From the NCBI RefSeq assembly GCF_027366395.1, contig NZ_CP114771.1:3286001-3350000 (forward strand): a DNA stretch of 64,000 nt, read 5' to 3'. The stretch's first letter is position 1; every line of letters begins with the position of its first letter. This stretch comes from Endozoicomonas sp. GU-1 (GTDB lineage Bacteria > Pseudomonadota > Gammaproteobacteria > Pseudomonadales > Endozoicomonadaceae). This document shows positions 18,312 to 27,416 of this stretch, one piece after another. The position numbers and the translations under genes were made by a program. The notes under the pieces are model-generated. The model was not told the origin of the DNA. It saw only the letters and a list, made by a program, of their open reading frames with translations, and searched no databases.

Positions 18312-18836
18312 TTGAGAACGATTAAAATTCTGTCCCTGATCGCACTGCTTACTGGCTGCACAGGAATCCCGGAAGGCGTTACCCCGGTAAAGCCATTTGA
18401 GGTCAATCGCTATGTGGGCAAGTGGTATGAGATAGCCCGGCTGGATCACCGCTTTGAACGGGGCCTCTCCCACATCACTGCAGAATACTCAGGCAACCCT
18501 GATGGCAGCCTTCGGGTCATCAACTCTGGTTACTCGGTTGAGGCAGGTGAGCGCAAACAGGCACAAGGCACGGCAAAGTTTGTCCGAGAACCGGACGAGG
18601 GGTATCTGAAAGTCTCTTTTTTTGGTCCTTTCTATGGCTCCTACATTATTTTTGAGCTTGATCAGAAGGGCTATGAATACGCCTTTATCTCCGGGAATAA
18701 CAAAGACTATCTCTGGCTGCTGGCCAGAACACCCACCGTCAGTGATCAGGTTAAATCGGACTTTATCAACAAAGCCAAAGCACTTGGGTTTGCTACTGAA
18801 CAATTGATCTTTGTTGACCAGAGCAGTCCTCAATAG
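18312..18836 (+). CDS. blc: Outer-membrane lipocalin Blc
   Basis: A 174-residue lipoprotein with a short signal and lipobox LTGC near residue 16, followed by the lipocalin signature GKWYEIARLDHRFERGL and a barrel with the conserved YLWLLARTP. Blc proteins of E. coli bind lysophospholipids and long-chain fatty acids at the inner face of the outer membrane. The start is TTG 18312 with AAGGA upstream, only 17 bp after the EutA paralogue stop, suggesting one transcript. Its position between an EutA and an EutBC gene is unusual and may link membrane phospholipid turnover to amino-alcohol use (inference). Confidence 0.9.
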   Translation: MRTIKILSLIALLTGCTGIPEGVTPVKPFEVNRYVGKWYEIARLDHRFERGLSHITAEYSGNPDGSLRVINSGYSVEAGERKQAQGTAKFVREPDEGYLKVSFFGPFYGSYIIFELDQKGYEYAFISGNNKDYLWLLARTPTVSDQVKSDFINKAKALGFATEQLIFVDQSSPQ

Positions 18837-18844
18837 CCCGCCAC

Positions 18845-18879
18845 CATTCCGTAAGTAAAGAGTGTATATTTACGGAATG
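18845..18879. promoter_or_regulatory. Inverted repeat between blc and the EutBC fusion
   Basis: CATTCCGTAA and TTACGGAATG form a perfect 10-bp inverted repeat with a 15-base spacer, followed by a C9 run. With no T-run on either side it could be an operator or an RNA hairpin rather than a terminator. Confidence 0.4.
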
Positions 18880-19013
18880 TAATCCCCCCCCCATTTGTAG
18901 TCTTATAGCCTTGCCTGACGTTTTTTGACACAGACGATCACTTAGGTGAATCAATCCCCCGGCAAACAACATTATTTACCATGCCGGATTCGATACCCGC
19001 TGGAGTGTGAGCG

Positions 19014-21437
19014 ATGCCCAAACCAACGATGACCCCACTGGACCAGATTCTGGTGCCGACAGCAAAAACGGATGAAGTTTACCGTTCAAGGGTCATTGGG
19101 CAGAGTTTCAGTTTTACCGGGCTCAAGGCTCTGCTGGGGGCTGCCGGTTTTCATACCAGTGGTGATCAGGTTGCCGGGCTGGGGGCCGAGGATGAAGTCA
19201 GCCGGGAGGCCGCAAGGGCGATACTGTCCGACCTGACGCTGCAGCATATCTACGATCACCCCCTGACCAATGATCGTGGTGAGATTGATGACATCATGCG
19301 GGTCAACTACGACATTGACCTGAGCATTTTCAATGACATGGCCATGATGACCTTGGGGGAGCTCAAGGACTGGATGCAAAAAGCCTCCGGCCCTCAGATC
19401 AAGCGCGCAGGCAGAGGGCTGACAGGAGTGATGGTCGCTGCTGTCACCAAGCTGATGAGCGTACACGACATGGTGTACAACACCCGCAAGATCGAATGCC
19501 CGACACAGGCTCGTACCCACCTTGGTCTCGCGGGTTCTCTATCGACCCGCATTCAACCCAATCACCCGACCGATGACCTGAATGCCATCACTGCGCTGAC
19601 CTGGATGGGTCTGTCCATGGGTAACGGTGATTTGTTGATTGGCCTCAATCCGGCGGATGACACCGTTGATAATATCGGTGCCTGCCTGATCCATCTGGAT
19701 AAAATACGACGGCAGACCGGTGCTCCAACCCAGGTCTGTGTGCTTTCCCATATCCGTACCCAGCTGGCCTGTCTGGAAGCCGGTGCGCCCCTGGACATAC
19801 TCTTCCAGTCCCTGGCGGGGACCGATGCTACGCTGCGGGAAGCTTTTGATGTCAGCGTCGCTTATCTCGACCAGGCCTGGCAGACCATGAAAGAGAAAGG
19901 CGTACTGAACCAGCACCAGTTTATGTACTTTGAAACCGGTCAGGGCAGTGAGGTCAGTTACGGCAAACATGGTGGTATCGATATGTCTACCACAGAGGCC
20001 CTGACTTACGGCTTGTGTCGTCGATATAATCCCTGCATGGTCAACAGTGTCACGGGCTTTATTGGCCCGGAAACCCACAAAGATAGCCTGCAGATTATCT
20101 ATGCCAATTTGCAGGACCTGTTCATGGGCAAAGTGATGGGGCTGCCCATGGGGGTTTCCCCCTGCTTTACCCTGCACGCCGACGCTTCCAGTGAGGGTCA
20201 GGAGATTGCGGTAGAGCTGCTGGCGGTGGCGGGTGCCAACTACTTTATGGACATCTATCTGGGTGTGGACCGCATGCTGGCCTATGCCGACACCAGTGGC
20301 CATGATGACCAGACCATTCGTGAGATCCATAACCTGAAGCCATCCCCCGAGTTCTACCACTGGGCACTGGAAAAAGGGATTTTCAAAGAGTCCCGGGATG
20401 GGCAGATTACCCGTGGGCCCAACTGGGGAAATCCGGCCATGTTTGCGGACTCCCGGCAGGCCTGGAATGATCTGATCAGCCGGATACCCATGTGCTATGG
20501 CACCAGTAATGCCGGCCCGAGAATGGCCAACCATGTCAATCGCAAACTGAAGCAAAACATTGCCGTTGCCAGAATGGCGGCAAAAAGTAAGCTCCGTTTT
20601 GATGCGCTGGAAGAGATCGATTTTCGCCTGATTCGTTCCCGGGCCAATAATATTGAACGACACCATGCTGATTCTGATGCAGGGGCTCATCTTTGCGAAA
20701 AAACCCGCAGTCACCTGCAGCCTGAACATCGTGATGTTCAGATCCTGATTACGGATGGCCTGAGTGCCGAAGCAGTGCACCAGAACATCAATGAACTGCT
20801 GCCGGTATTGGAAGACGGATTACAAAGCCATGGTTACTCACTGGGCCAAACCATGGTGGCACCTCATGGCCGTGTCAGGCTGGCGGAAGATATCGCCAGA
20901 ACGGTGCATGCCAGGCTGGTTATTGTTCTGCTGGGAGAACGTCCCGGTGCGGATGGCAAATCGTCCAAAAGTCTTTCCGGTTATTTGATCTATCGCCTGG
21001 AGGATGAACCAACGCAGAAACTGGCCGCCGAATTCAGCAGCATTGCAGACATCGAATTTGAAAATACCGTAGTGCCTAATATTTATTACGGTGGTATTCC
21101 CCCTATGGAAGCCGGCTCCCTGCTGGCAGAGCGCGCCATGCAGATTCTGGATAACAAGGCAGCAGGTAACCGACTGAATGCGATTCTTGGCAGCCGGATG
21201 GGGCTTTCAGACATCATTCGTGACAGTAAAGTTGAGCCACAAAAAACCGCCAGCACCATCCGGGTTCACGACTTCCTGGGGCAGAAGTCGATCTCTGAAG
21301 CGGATGTAATGGTGTTGATTCACTGGGGTGTTAAAGAGATCCTGCTCAGTCAGAGAACCATTATCTCACCGCTGGCTGGGGATCTGCTGAAACAGGAAGG
21401 CATTAAGCTGCGGTATAATGATAATTTGGCAAAATAA
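19014..21437 (+). CDS. Fused ethanolamine ammonia-lyase-like EutB-EutC
   Basis: An 807-residue single chain. Residues about 20-480 are EutB-like: STRIQPNH (Arg179, Gln181), IGLNPADD (Asn212), REAF (Phe278), FETGQGSE (Glu307), VNSVTGFIGPE (Val346). These match EutB Arg160, Gln162, Asn193, Phe258, Glu287 and Val326. The position of EutB Asp362 is Ser382 (GVSPCFTLH), a substrate-amine contact lost. Residues about 570-735 are EutC-like, with ILITDGLSAEAV, LLGERPG and the PPMEAGS motif. The EutC N-terminal encapsulation helix is missing. Residues about 745-807 carry an extra module (RTIISPLAGDLLKQEGIKL) shared with EutG, an 87-residue protein and the TIGR02536 protein here. It is probably a B12-dependent amino-alcohol lyase with changed specificity. 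The EutA paralogue and blc lie upstream on the same strand. Confidence 0.9.
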   Translation: MPKPTMTPLDQILVPTAKTDEVYRSRVIGQSFSFTGLKALLGAAGFHTSGDQVAGLGAEDEVSREAARAILSDLTLQHIYDHPLTNDRGEIDDIMRVNYDIDLSIFNDMAMMTLGELKDWMQKASGPQIKRAGRGLTGVMVAAVTKLMSVHDMVYNTRKIECPTQARTHLGLAGSLSTRIQPNHPTDDLNAITALTWMGLSMGNGDLLIGLNPADDTVDNIGACLIHLDKIRRQTGAPTQVCVLSHIRTQLACLEAGAPLDILFQSLAGTDATLREAFDVSVAYLDQAWQTMKEKGVLNQHQFMYFETGQGSEVSYGKHGGIDMSTTEALTYGLCRRYNPCMVNSVTGFIGPETHKDSLQIIYANLQDLFMGKVMGLPMGVSPCFTLHADASSEGQEIAVELLAVAGANYFMDIYLGVDRMLAYADTSGHDDQTIREIHNLKPSPEFYHWALEKGIFKESRDGQITRGPNWGNPAMFADSRQAWNDLISRIPMCYGTSNAGPRMANHVNRKLKQNIAVARMAAKSKLRFDALEEIDFRLIRSRANNIERHHADSDAGAHLCEKTRSHLQPEHRDVQILITDGLSAEAVHQNINELLPVLEDGLQSHGYSLGQTMVAPHGRVRLAEDIARTVHARLVIVLLGERPGADGKSSKSLSGYLIYRLEDEPTQKLAAEFSSIADIEFENTVVPNIYYGGIPPMEAGSLLAERAMQILDNKAAGNRLNAILGSRMGLSDIIRDSKVEPQKTASTIRVHDFLGQKSISEADVMVLIHWGVKEILLSQRTIISPLAGDLLKQEGIKLRYNDNLAK

Positions 21438-21447
21438 GGCGCAATTC

Positions 21448-23667
21448 TTAACCACCCGGTACGTTGGCAGGAATTTTCCAGAGTAACGCAATGCCAGCTT
21501 CTGAATGGAAAGGCTCTTGCCGAACATCGTTGCAATAAATCACTAAATGTTCACTATCAGGGCTAAATTTGGCATGTTGAATGAGATAATCCACTATTAT
21601 CTCCTCTTTTTGTTTCCATTTGCCATCATCACCGATGCCCCAGAGTTGCACACGGCCAGACTGGTCTGTGTCTTTCCGGTTTATTTTGTTGCCATAGGTC
21701 AGAAAATGGTTTTCCAGTGCATTGAAATGGGCACCATGGATACCATAGGCACCAGGTTTTGTCACGGCCAGTGTCGTCCACTTGCCATTGTCATCGCACC
21801 CCAGGATGGCAGCAGTGGTGTCCTGGCTAAAGGTATAGGCGAAGCGCCCTGAAGTAGAAAACCGGGCTTCACGAATTTCCAGCAGATGTTTAAACGCCAA
21901 AAGCTCCTGCCATTTGCCCTGGCTGTTGAGACCATGAATTTTTACGGTCCAATCACAACCGCGGGTCAGCACACTGTCCTCCCGAGCGTTGAAGGCAGCA
22001 TAGTCAATCCCCGCCAAGTGGTACACCCTGGCTTTCTCAACCAGGTTACCTTCCTCGTCATCCCCCCAAATGCAGGCGAAATTCGATTTATAGCCATAGC
22101 TCAGAAGAAGATTCTCTGAGGGGCTGAATAGCGCTTCAAGACTGGCGTGATGGACAAAGGTCTGACCTTGATCCAGGCGATCATCAGGACTTTTGCAGTC
22201 CAGGAGTTTAAAAGAGCCACCGCTGTCAAAACGGGCCAGTATTTTACCTCCGGATGGGCTGAATCTGGCATCTGAACAACAACGAATTTCTGCTTTTCCT
22301 TCCCAGACACCATAAGCATTGTAGCCAGAAACTATAACTGTGTTGTCTATATCTTTGGTCAGCGCGTAGTGCCCGGTGGCGTTGAACAAGGCTCTGCAAA
22401 CCAGGTTGGTAATATGTTGGTTGTCGTCGGTTATGATCGTCGCAGGATGACAGATTTGCCCGATCTGTGACCAGTTCCCATCGACATCACAACCCAGAAA
22501 GATGGTCTGGTTACCCCAGGTGAAGATCACAGCGTGTTGCTCATCATCACTCAGCTGGGCACTGGCAATGTTCCCACCGCACTCAAAGACCTTTTTCTCC
22601 TCCAGGCAGTTGCTTTCATCATTACAGGCCCAGATGGTTACTTTCGAGCCCTGGTAAGTCAGGAAATAATCGTTTGTGGCCTTAAGAGGTGGTTGCTGTG
22701 GCCCGGTTTCCTTGTAGTGAAGGATCTCTTTAGGCTGGGTTAGCGGGATCCACCGACCGTTACTGTCCTGGCGCAATACGTTGATTTTGCCGTTCTGTGG
22801 GTCGTAGGACATAATTTTTTTCTGCCCGGGGCTGAAGCCTGCCTCCATCCGTGGATAGTCTTCATCATAGGGGGTAAGCGCAAGCACCACCGCCTCCTCC
22901 CAACGGCCATCGCTGTTCAGCGTACTTACCTTGACATTGCCATCGTAGCTGCTGCTCAGAAGCGTATTTTCAGACCTGTTGAGCTCGTAGCGATAGATAG
23001 AAGCAGAGTCTTCAACATCCCCTTTTTGCAACCAGTTGCCATCCGCACCCTGTTGCCAGATCTTCAGCCTGAAATCGCCCCCATCGTTGCAACCACGTAT
23101 AAGCAGGTTCTTACTCATTGGGCTGAAGCTGGCTTCGATAATATGGTGATCGAAACAGGCCGCCAGTTGAAATTCCAGATAATTTTCCTGGCATTGGAAA
23201 ATGTCAGCCTTCGCTGGATCAATATTGCCCGCATGCGTGTTATTCAGAGCAATATCCTGTAACTGCCCATCATTAACGGCTGCGATGCTAATGAGCTGTT
23301 CATGCTGATGTGATGCATCTCCCGGAACAGCGTCTGAGGATGGCATCATGGAAATCTTGAGCCCGATAATTTCCAGCTTACGCTGACCGATAGCAGTGAT
23401 GATCGACAACTCGGGAGGTGCATTCCGTTTCAACCGTTCCAGGGATTTGAGCTGCTCCGGTTCAGAGACTTTTGCAGCATATTTGTTATAGGCAGCCACT
23501 GATTCAAAAAGGGGTTTCAGGTTATTAAATAACTGCCATTCACCGGTTTCGATTTTGCTTGCGGCTGCCCTGCTCAGCACACGACCAAAAGCAATCACCT
23601 TTGTTTGTGCTTGCGGACTTTTCCAGGCTTGGCAGGTGTTCAGACATTTTTGCGCTATTGGTCCCAT
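21448..23667 (-). CDS. Large WD40-like beta-propeller protein
   Basis: About 739 residues from ATG 23667, chosen because GACCGGAG lies six bases upstream and the same arrangement precedes the paralogue at 27063; an ATG 15 bases earlier is less well placed. After a helical N-terminal 150 residues, the rest is a series of about 40-50-residue blades, recognisable by phrases such as AVIFTWGNQTIFLGCDVDGNWSQ-type and ARFSPSGGK-type segments. No signal peptide or catalytic motif is visible. Such repeats normally bind proteins. The paralogue lies 1 kb away on the same strand, so this is a tandem duplication. A secreted or intracellular host-interaction role is possible but unproven. Confidence 0.75.
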   Translation of the reverse strand: MGPIAQKCLNTCQAWKSPQAQTKVIAFGRVLSRAAASKIETGEWQLFNNLKPLFESVAAYNKYAAKVSEPEQLKSLERLKRNAPPELSIITAIGQRKLEIIGLKISMMPSSDAVPGDASHQHEQLISIAAVNDGQLQDIALNNTHAGNIDPAKADIFQCQENYLEFQLAACFDHHIIEASFSPMSKNLLIRGCNDGGDFRLKIWQQGADGNWLQKGDVEDSASIYRYELNRSENTLLSSSYDGNVKVSTLNSDGRWEEAVVLALTPYDEDYPRMEAGFSPGQKKIMSYDPQNGKINVLRQDSNGRWIPLTQPKEILHYKETGPQQPPLKATNDYFLTYQGSKVTIWACNDESNCLEEKKVFECGGNIASAQLSDDEQHAVIFTWGNQTIFLGCDVDGNWSQIGQICHPATIITDDNQHITNLVCRALFNATGHYALTKDIDNTVIVSGYNAYGVWEGKAEIRCCSDARFSPSGGKILARFDSGGSFKLLDCKSPDDRLDQGQTFVHHASLEALFSPSENLLLSYGYKSNFACIWGDDEEGNLVEKARVYHLAGIDYAAFNAREDSVLTRGCDWTVKIHGLNSQGKWQELLAFKHLLEIREARFSTSGRFAYTFSQDTTAAILGCDDNGKWTTLAVTKPGAYGIHGAHFNALENHFLTYGNKINRKDTDQSGRVQLWGIGDDGKWKQKEEIIVDYLIQHAKFSPDSEHLVIYCNDVRQEPFHSEAGIALLWKIPANVPGG

Positions 23668-23926
23668 GATAACTCCGGTCATATTGGCACAGGGATTAAA
23701 TTTACACCGCCATGAACCGGTAGCATCCTGTGATTGGGTAAATTGTCCACCATTGCTGGTCGGAATATTCAGTATCTGATCAATAGATCAGTCAATTTGG
23801 CAAAAGTTCCTCCCACTGAAAAAATAACGACCAGCTCCTGACATTTTTGGGACTTGCAGTCCGAACCTGAAACAAGGAAATTTTACAATCCGCCAACTTG
23901 TTTTTTTATATTGTTATCTTGTTTGT

Positions 23927-24060
23927 TTTAGTTTCGCCAAAAGGGTACCCCAGCGAAACTAAAGGGGGGTATTTGTCTTGCATACCCCCCGTTTTGGTCT
24001 ATCTTTTCCACGCAAGAAAAAACCCGGCTCAAGCGGAGTATGCAGCTCCTCACCGGGTTT
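23927..24060. repeat. Array of three perfect inverted repeats
   Basis: Three hairpins lie in 134 bp. (1) TTTAGTTTCGC (23927-23937) with GCGAAACTAAA (23953-23963), with the palindrome GGGTACCC in the loop. (2) GGGGGGTAT (23964-23972) with ATACCCCCC (23982-23990). (3) AAACCCGG (24020-24027) with CCGGGTTT (24053-24060), with GGAG/CTCC pairing inside. The array lies directly before a helix-turn-helix gene. It is unlike ordinary terminators and resembles protein-bound or replication-associated DNA structures. Confidence 0.7.
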
Positions 24061-24120
24061 CCCTATTCATACAGCGAACCATTACTCCGTGTGAGTGATA
24101 GCTCAGGGATCAGTATAGAC

Positions 24121-24525
24121 ATGATTTCGTTTGCGTACACAATCGGGATAGGTATCTTGATACGGGTCAAAATTAATACCAGTGGTATGGATAAGCTGAA
24201 CATGACACAGAAGTTTCTGCTGGTCGTTCTGGCGACGTTCGCTAACTCTGAAGGGGAGTGTTGGCCGAGTCAGGGGTTACTGGCTGAGCTTCTTGGCGTG
24301 ACCACTGGCACAATCTGCACAAGCCTGAAAAAACTGGAAGAAGAAAAGTTTATTGAGAGCTTCCAGCGCAAGACAAAACACGGTGGCACTAACACCAAGC
24401 TATATCGGATGCTGTTTGAGCCGTTTGTGTTCAAGCAGGTCAAAGAGCAACATTACAACTGCTTTGGCCAACGGGTCGACGATCCCCGTATGAGTGATAC
24501 GACATGGGCAGATGGGCTGGATTGA
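24121..24525 (+). CDS. Helix-turn-helix protein
   Basis: About 134 residues. The segment from KFLLVVLATFANSEGECWPSQ through LAELLGVTTGTICTSLKKLEEEKFI is a winged helix-turn-helix of the HTH_36 type, found in transcription regulators and in replication proteins of plasmids and phages. The start is uncertain: ATG 24121 has AGGGA 11 bases upstream, ATG 24187 is also possible, and an ATG at 24040 lies inside a hairpin. It sits alone between the two beta-propeller genes, just after the hairpin array, which suggests a small mobile or replicon-derived insertion. Confidence 0.6.
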   Translation: MISFAYTIGIGILIRVKINTSGMDKLNMTQKFLLVVLATFANSEGECWPSQGLLAELLGVTTGTICTSLKKLEEEKFIESFQRKTKHGGTNTKLYRMLFEPFVFKQVKEQHYNCFGQRVDDPRMSDTTWADGLD

Positions 24526-24630
24526 CAACAGAGATCAGCATGGACGATTTGAATAACAACACGATAAAAATTTATTTGCCGTTACCTCTTTGCAAAAAAG
24601 GAAAATATTCAGCCCTCATTCCCAGGGTCT

Positions 24631-24668
24631 GTTGACGTTTCGTTGCGTGCTCGCAACGAAACGTCAAC
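24631..24668. repeat. Perfect 17-bp inverted repeat, 4-base loop
   Basis: GTTGACGTTTCGTTGCG and its exact complement CGCAACGAAACGTCAAC surround TGCT. It lies 12 bp past the stop of the minus-strand propeller pseudogene. There is no T-run on either side. It may act as a transcript-end hairpin or be a relic of an insertion. Confidence 0.75.
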
Positions 24669-24680
24669 TTCAGTAACACC

Positions 24681-27063
24681 TCAAGTGTCAGCTGTTTCCG
24701 CCAGGCTGCCAGGAATTTTCCAGAGTAACACCGTACCGTTTTTTGAACGAAAATATCCCCGTCGATCATCGTTACACTTGATCAGTAAATGATCGCTATC
24801 AGGGCTGAATTTGGCCTTTTTCACGGGGTAATCCAGTTTTAACTGCTCTTTTAATGCCCATTTTCCATCATTATTTACGCCCCATAGTTGCACAAGGCCA
24901 GGCTGGTGTTTGTCTTTTATGTTTATTTTTTTGCCATAGATCAGAAAATGGTCATCCAACCCATTAAACTGGGCACCTTCAATGGAGTAGCCATCAACCA
25001 GGTTTGTCATCGCCTGTTTCATCCATTGGCCATCGTTGTCGCGTCCCAGGATACACGCGGTTCCGTCCAGGCTAATGGTATAGGCAAGATGCCCTGAATC
25101 GGAAAAACAGCATTCGTGAACCTGTCTTTGATGTTTAACCACCAACTGTTCCTGCCATTTGCCCTGGCTGTCCAGGCCCTGAATTTTTACCTCTTGGCCA
25201 ATACCCCTGGTCAGCACACTGTCCTCCTGAGCGTTGAAGGCCGCATAGTAGACCCCCCCCTCGGTGAAATGCCTTTGCTTTCTCAACCAGGTTACCTTCC
25301 TCGTCATACCCCCAAATACGGGCAAAATTCGATTCAACACCGTAGCTCAGAAGAAAATTCTCTGCCGGGCTGAAGATGACTGTTTTACTGCCTCTGTGCT
25401 CACAGGTTTGAACTTTACCCAGCCGACCACCTTTACTGCTGCAGTCCCAGAGTTTAAAGCTTTTATAGGTCCGTCTTATTTGGCCGTCGCAACAATTGTC
25501 GCTGTGCTCATCAGGGGTCTCACCTTGATCCAGCGAGTCATCAGTCTTGTTGCAAGGCAGAGGTTTGTAGAGTTGGGCCAGTAATTTGCGCCCGCAGGCA
25601 CTGAATCGGGCATCTGAACAATCCTGAATTTCAGTTTTTACTTCCCATGAACCGTTTTCGTCATAACCAGAGATAATCGCGATATGATTTGAATCAATAC
25701 TCAGTGCATATTGTCTGGAGGCATTGAAGGCTGCTTTGTGAATAAAGCCTATGATCGGTTCGTTACTGGCCTTTGAATGACTTTTAGGATGACAAACCTC
25801 CCCGATTTGCGACCATTCGCCATCGCCATCACACCCCAGAAAGATGGCCTGGTCCGCACCGAAGATCACAGCATACTGCTCATCATCAGTCATTTGGGCA
25901 CTCCAAATATGCCGACTGCACTCAATGACCTTTTGCACCTCCATGCAGTTGCTGTCGTCATTGAATGCCCAGATGGTCGCTGTTGCACCCCGGTAAGTCA
26001 GTAAATTATGGTCCGTGGCTTTGAAAGACCGCTGCTGTGGCCCACATTGCCGACGGTGACGGATCTCTTGAGTCTGGGTTAGCGGAGTCCACTGACCGTT
26101 GCTATCCGCCGGCAGTACACGGATTTTGCCGGCCCGAAAATTGTAAGTCATAATCTTGTCCTGTCGGGGGCTAAAGCCTGAGATCACCGGCTCATAGTTT
26201 TCGCCTCTACCGCAGGGGCCGTGCTCAAGTACCACCTCTTCCTGCCAAAAGCCATTGCTGTTCAGCTTACTCACCGTGACTATGCCTTCGGAGCTGGTAC
26301 GCAGTAATGTATTTTCCGACCGGTTGAATTCGAAATGAAAGTTATGCTCGCTGAACCTCCCGTGCCGGGACCAGTTGCCATCCGCAGTTTGTTGCCAGAT
26401 GCCCAGAATACGATCGTCCTGACTGTCTGAAGCATCGATAACCAGATGCTTACTCGAAGGGCTAAACCTGGCTGCACTGACATAATGACCGAAGCTGATC
26501 ACCTTTTTGAGTTCCAGATAATTGGTCTGACATTGGAAAATGTCAGCCTTCTTTGTGTCCATTTCCCCCGATTGACTGTTAAGAAGGGCCGCGCCCTGTG
26601 ACTTATTAAAAGGTACTATCGAGTCGCTATTTGCAGTAGTGCCGGAAACCCGTGCTGTCGATGCTTTTTGGGAGGCGGATTCGGTGTCTGAATCGTCCGT
26701 CGATGATTCGGTGTCTGAATAATCCGATGATGATTCAGTGTCTGAGACGTTCGTTGATGGCCTGTTGAGTGAGGCAAATGCATTAACACGCTCTGCTGGA
26801 ACAGCACCTGCTGGCTGTGCCATCGTGGCAATATTCAGCTCAATGCTGCGCTCGTCAATGGCGGTGGTTAGCGTTGCGTCGGGTGGTGAATCCAGTTTCA
26901 GCTGCCCCAGGGACTCGACCAGCTCCAGTTCCGGGATTTCTGAGATTTGTTTATTGTAGGCAGCCACCAATTTATGCTGTGGTGGCTTCAGATCATCAGA
27001 TAACTGCCGTTCATCGGTTTCTATTCTGCCTGCGGCTGCACTGCCTGACGCTATTGGTTGCAT
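24681..27063 (-). pseudogene. Second beta-propeller gene, frameshifted at a G8 tract
   Basis: Paralogue of the gene at 21448-23667. The frame from ATG 27063 (GGAGTTACT before it, as in the paralogue) runs to about 25260, then enters a run of eight G on the coding strand (C at 25253-25260). With eight G the frame passes to a short junk tail ending at 25135. With seven G it would read HRGGVYYAAF and join the intact C-terminal 200 residues, which match the paralogue (GIDYAAFNAREDSVLTRG). The N-terminal part has a Ser/Asp/Glu-rich tract with repeated DTESS units near residues 120-145. The gene may be inactivated, phase-variable through the G tract, or a read error. Confidence 0.75.
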
Positions 27064-27248
27064 AGTAACTCCGGTCATATCGACACAAGGATTGAATGTA
27101 TGCGGCAATGGATTAGTAGTAATCTATGTTGGTTTATGGTGGTTTAGTCGTCCTCTATGAATTGTCTGACCATCCAGTATCTGGGTTATAGATCAGTTAC
27201 TTCGACAAAAGTTCCTGCCCTGAGGGATTTTTATACCGCTCAATTTTA

Positions 27249-27262
27249 TTGATTAACGTCAA
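27249..27262 (+). promoter_or_regulatory. FNR-type palindrome upstream of eutH
   Basis: TTGATTAACGTCAA fits the FNR/ANR consensus TTGAT-N4-ATCAA with one difference in the right half (GTCAA). It lies 155 bp before the eutH start. Sites of the same form precede eutN, eutB and pduS. Confidence 0.55.
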
Positions 27263-27416
27263 TGAATTGAGTGAGACTGACTTGCGTCAGGTCATAAGTA
27301 TGCCGTCCCGCCACTGATAGCCTTCGCACACTGATACGCCGCCTGGAAATAACCTGCTTTCTCTAACTTCCGGGAGCTATTTCAGAATCAAAAGCAATCG
27401 CAGTTGCGAGGAAGTC

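Noticed and set aside
18884-18892. C9 run before the fusion gene as a phase-variation tract
   Set aside because: It lies outside any coding frame and about 120 bp from the start; an effect on expression cannot be argued from sequence.
19539-20780. Long antisense reading frame of over 400 codons opposite the EutB part of the fusion
   Set aside because: The sense strand encodes a clear EutB domain. The antisense product has no family pattern and is the usual codon-bias shadow of a GC-moderate gene.
24631-24668. An integron attC site
   Set aside because: It is a perfect short hairpin without the unpaired bases, core sites or cassettes of attC.
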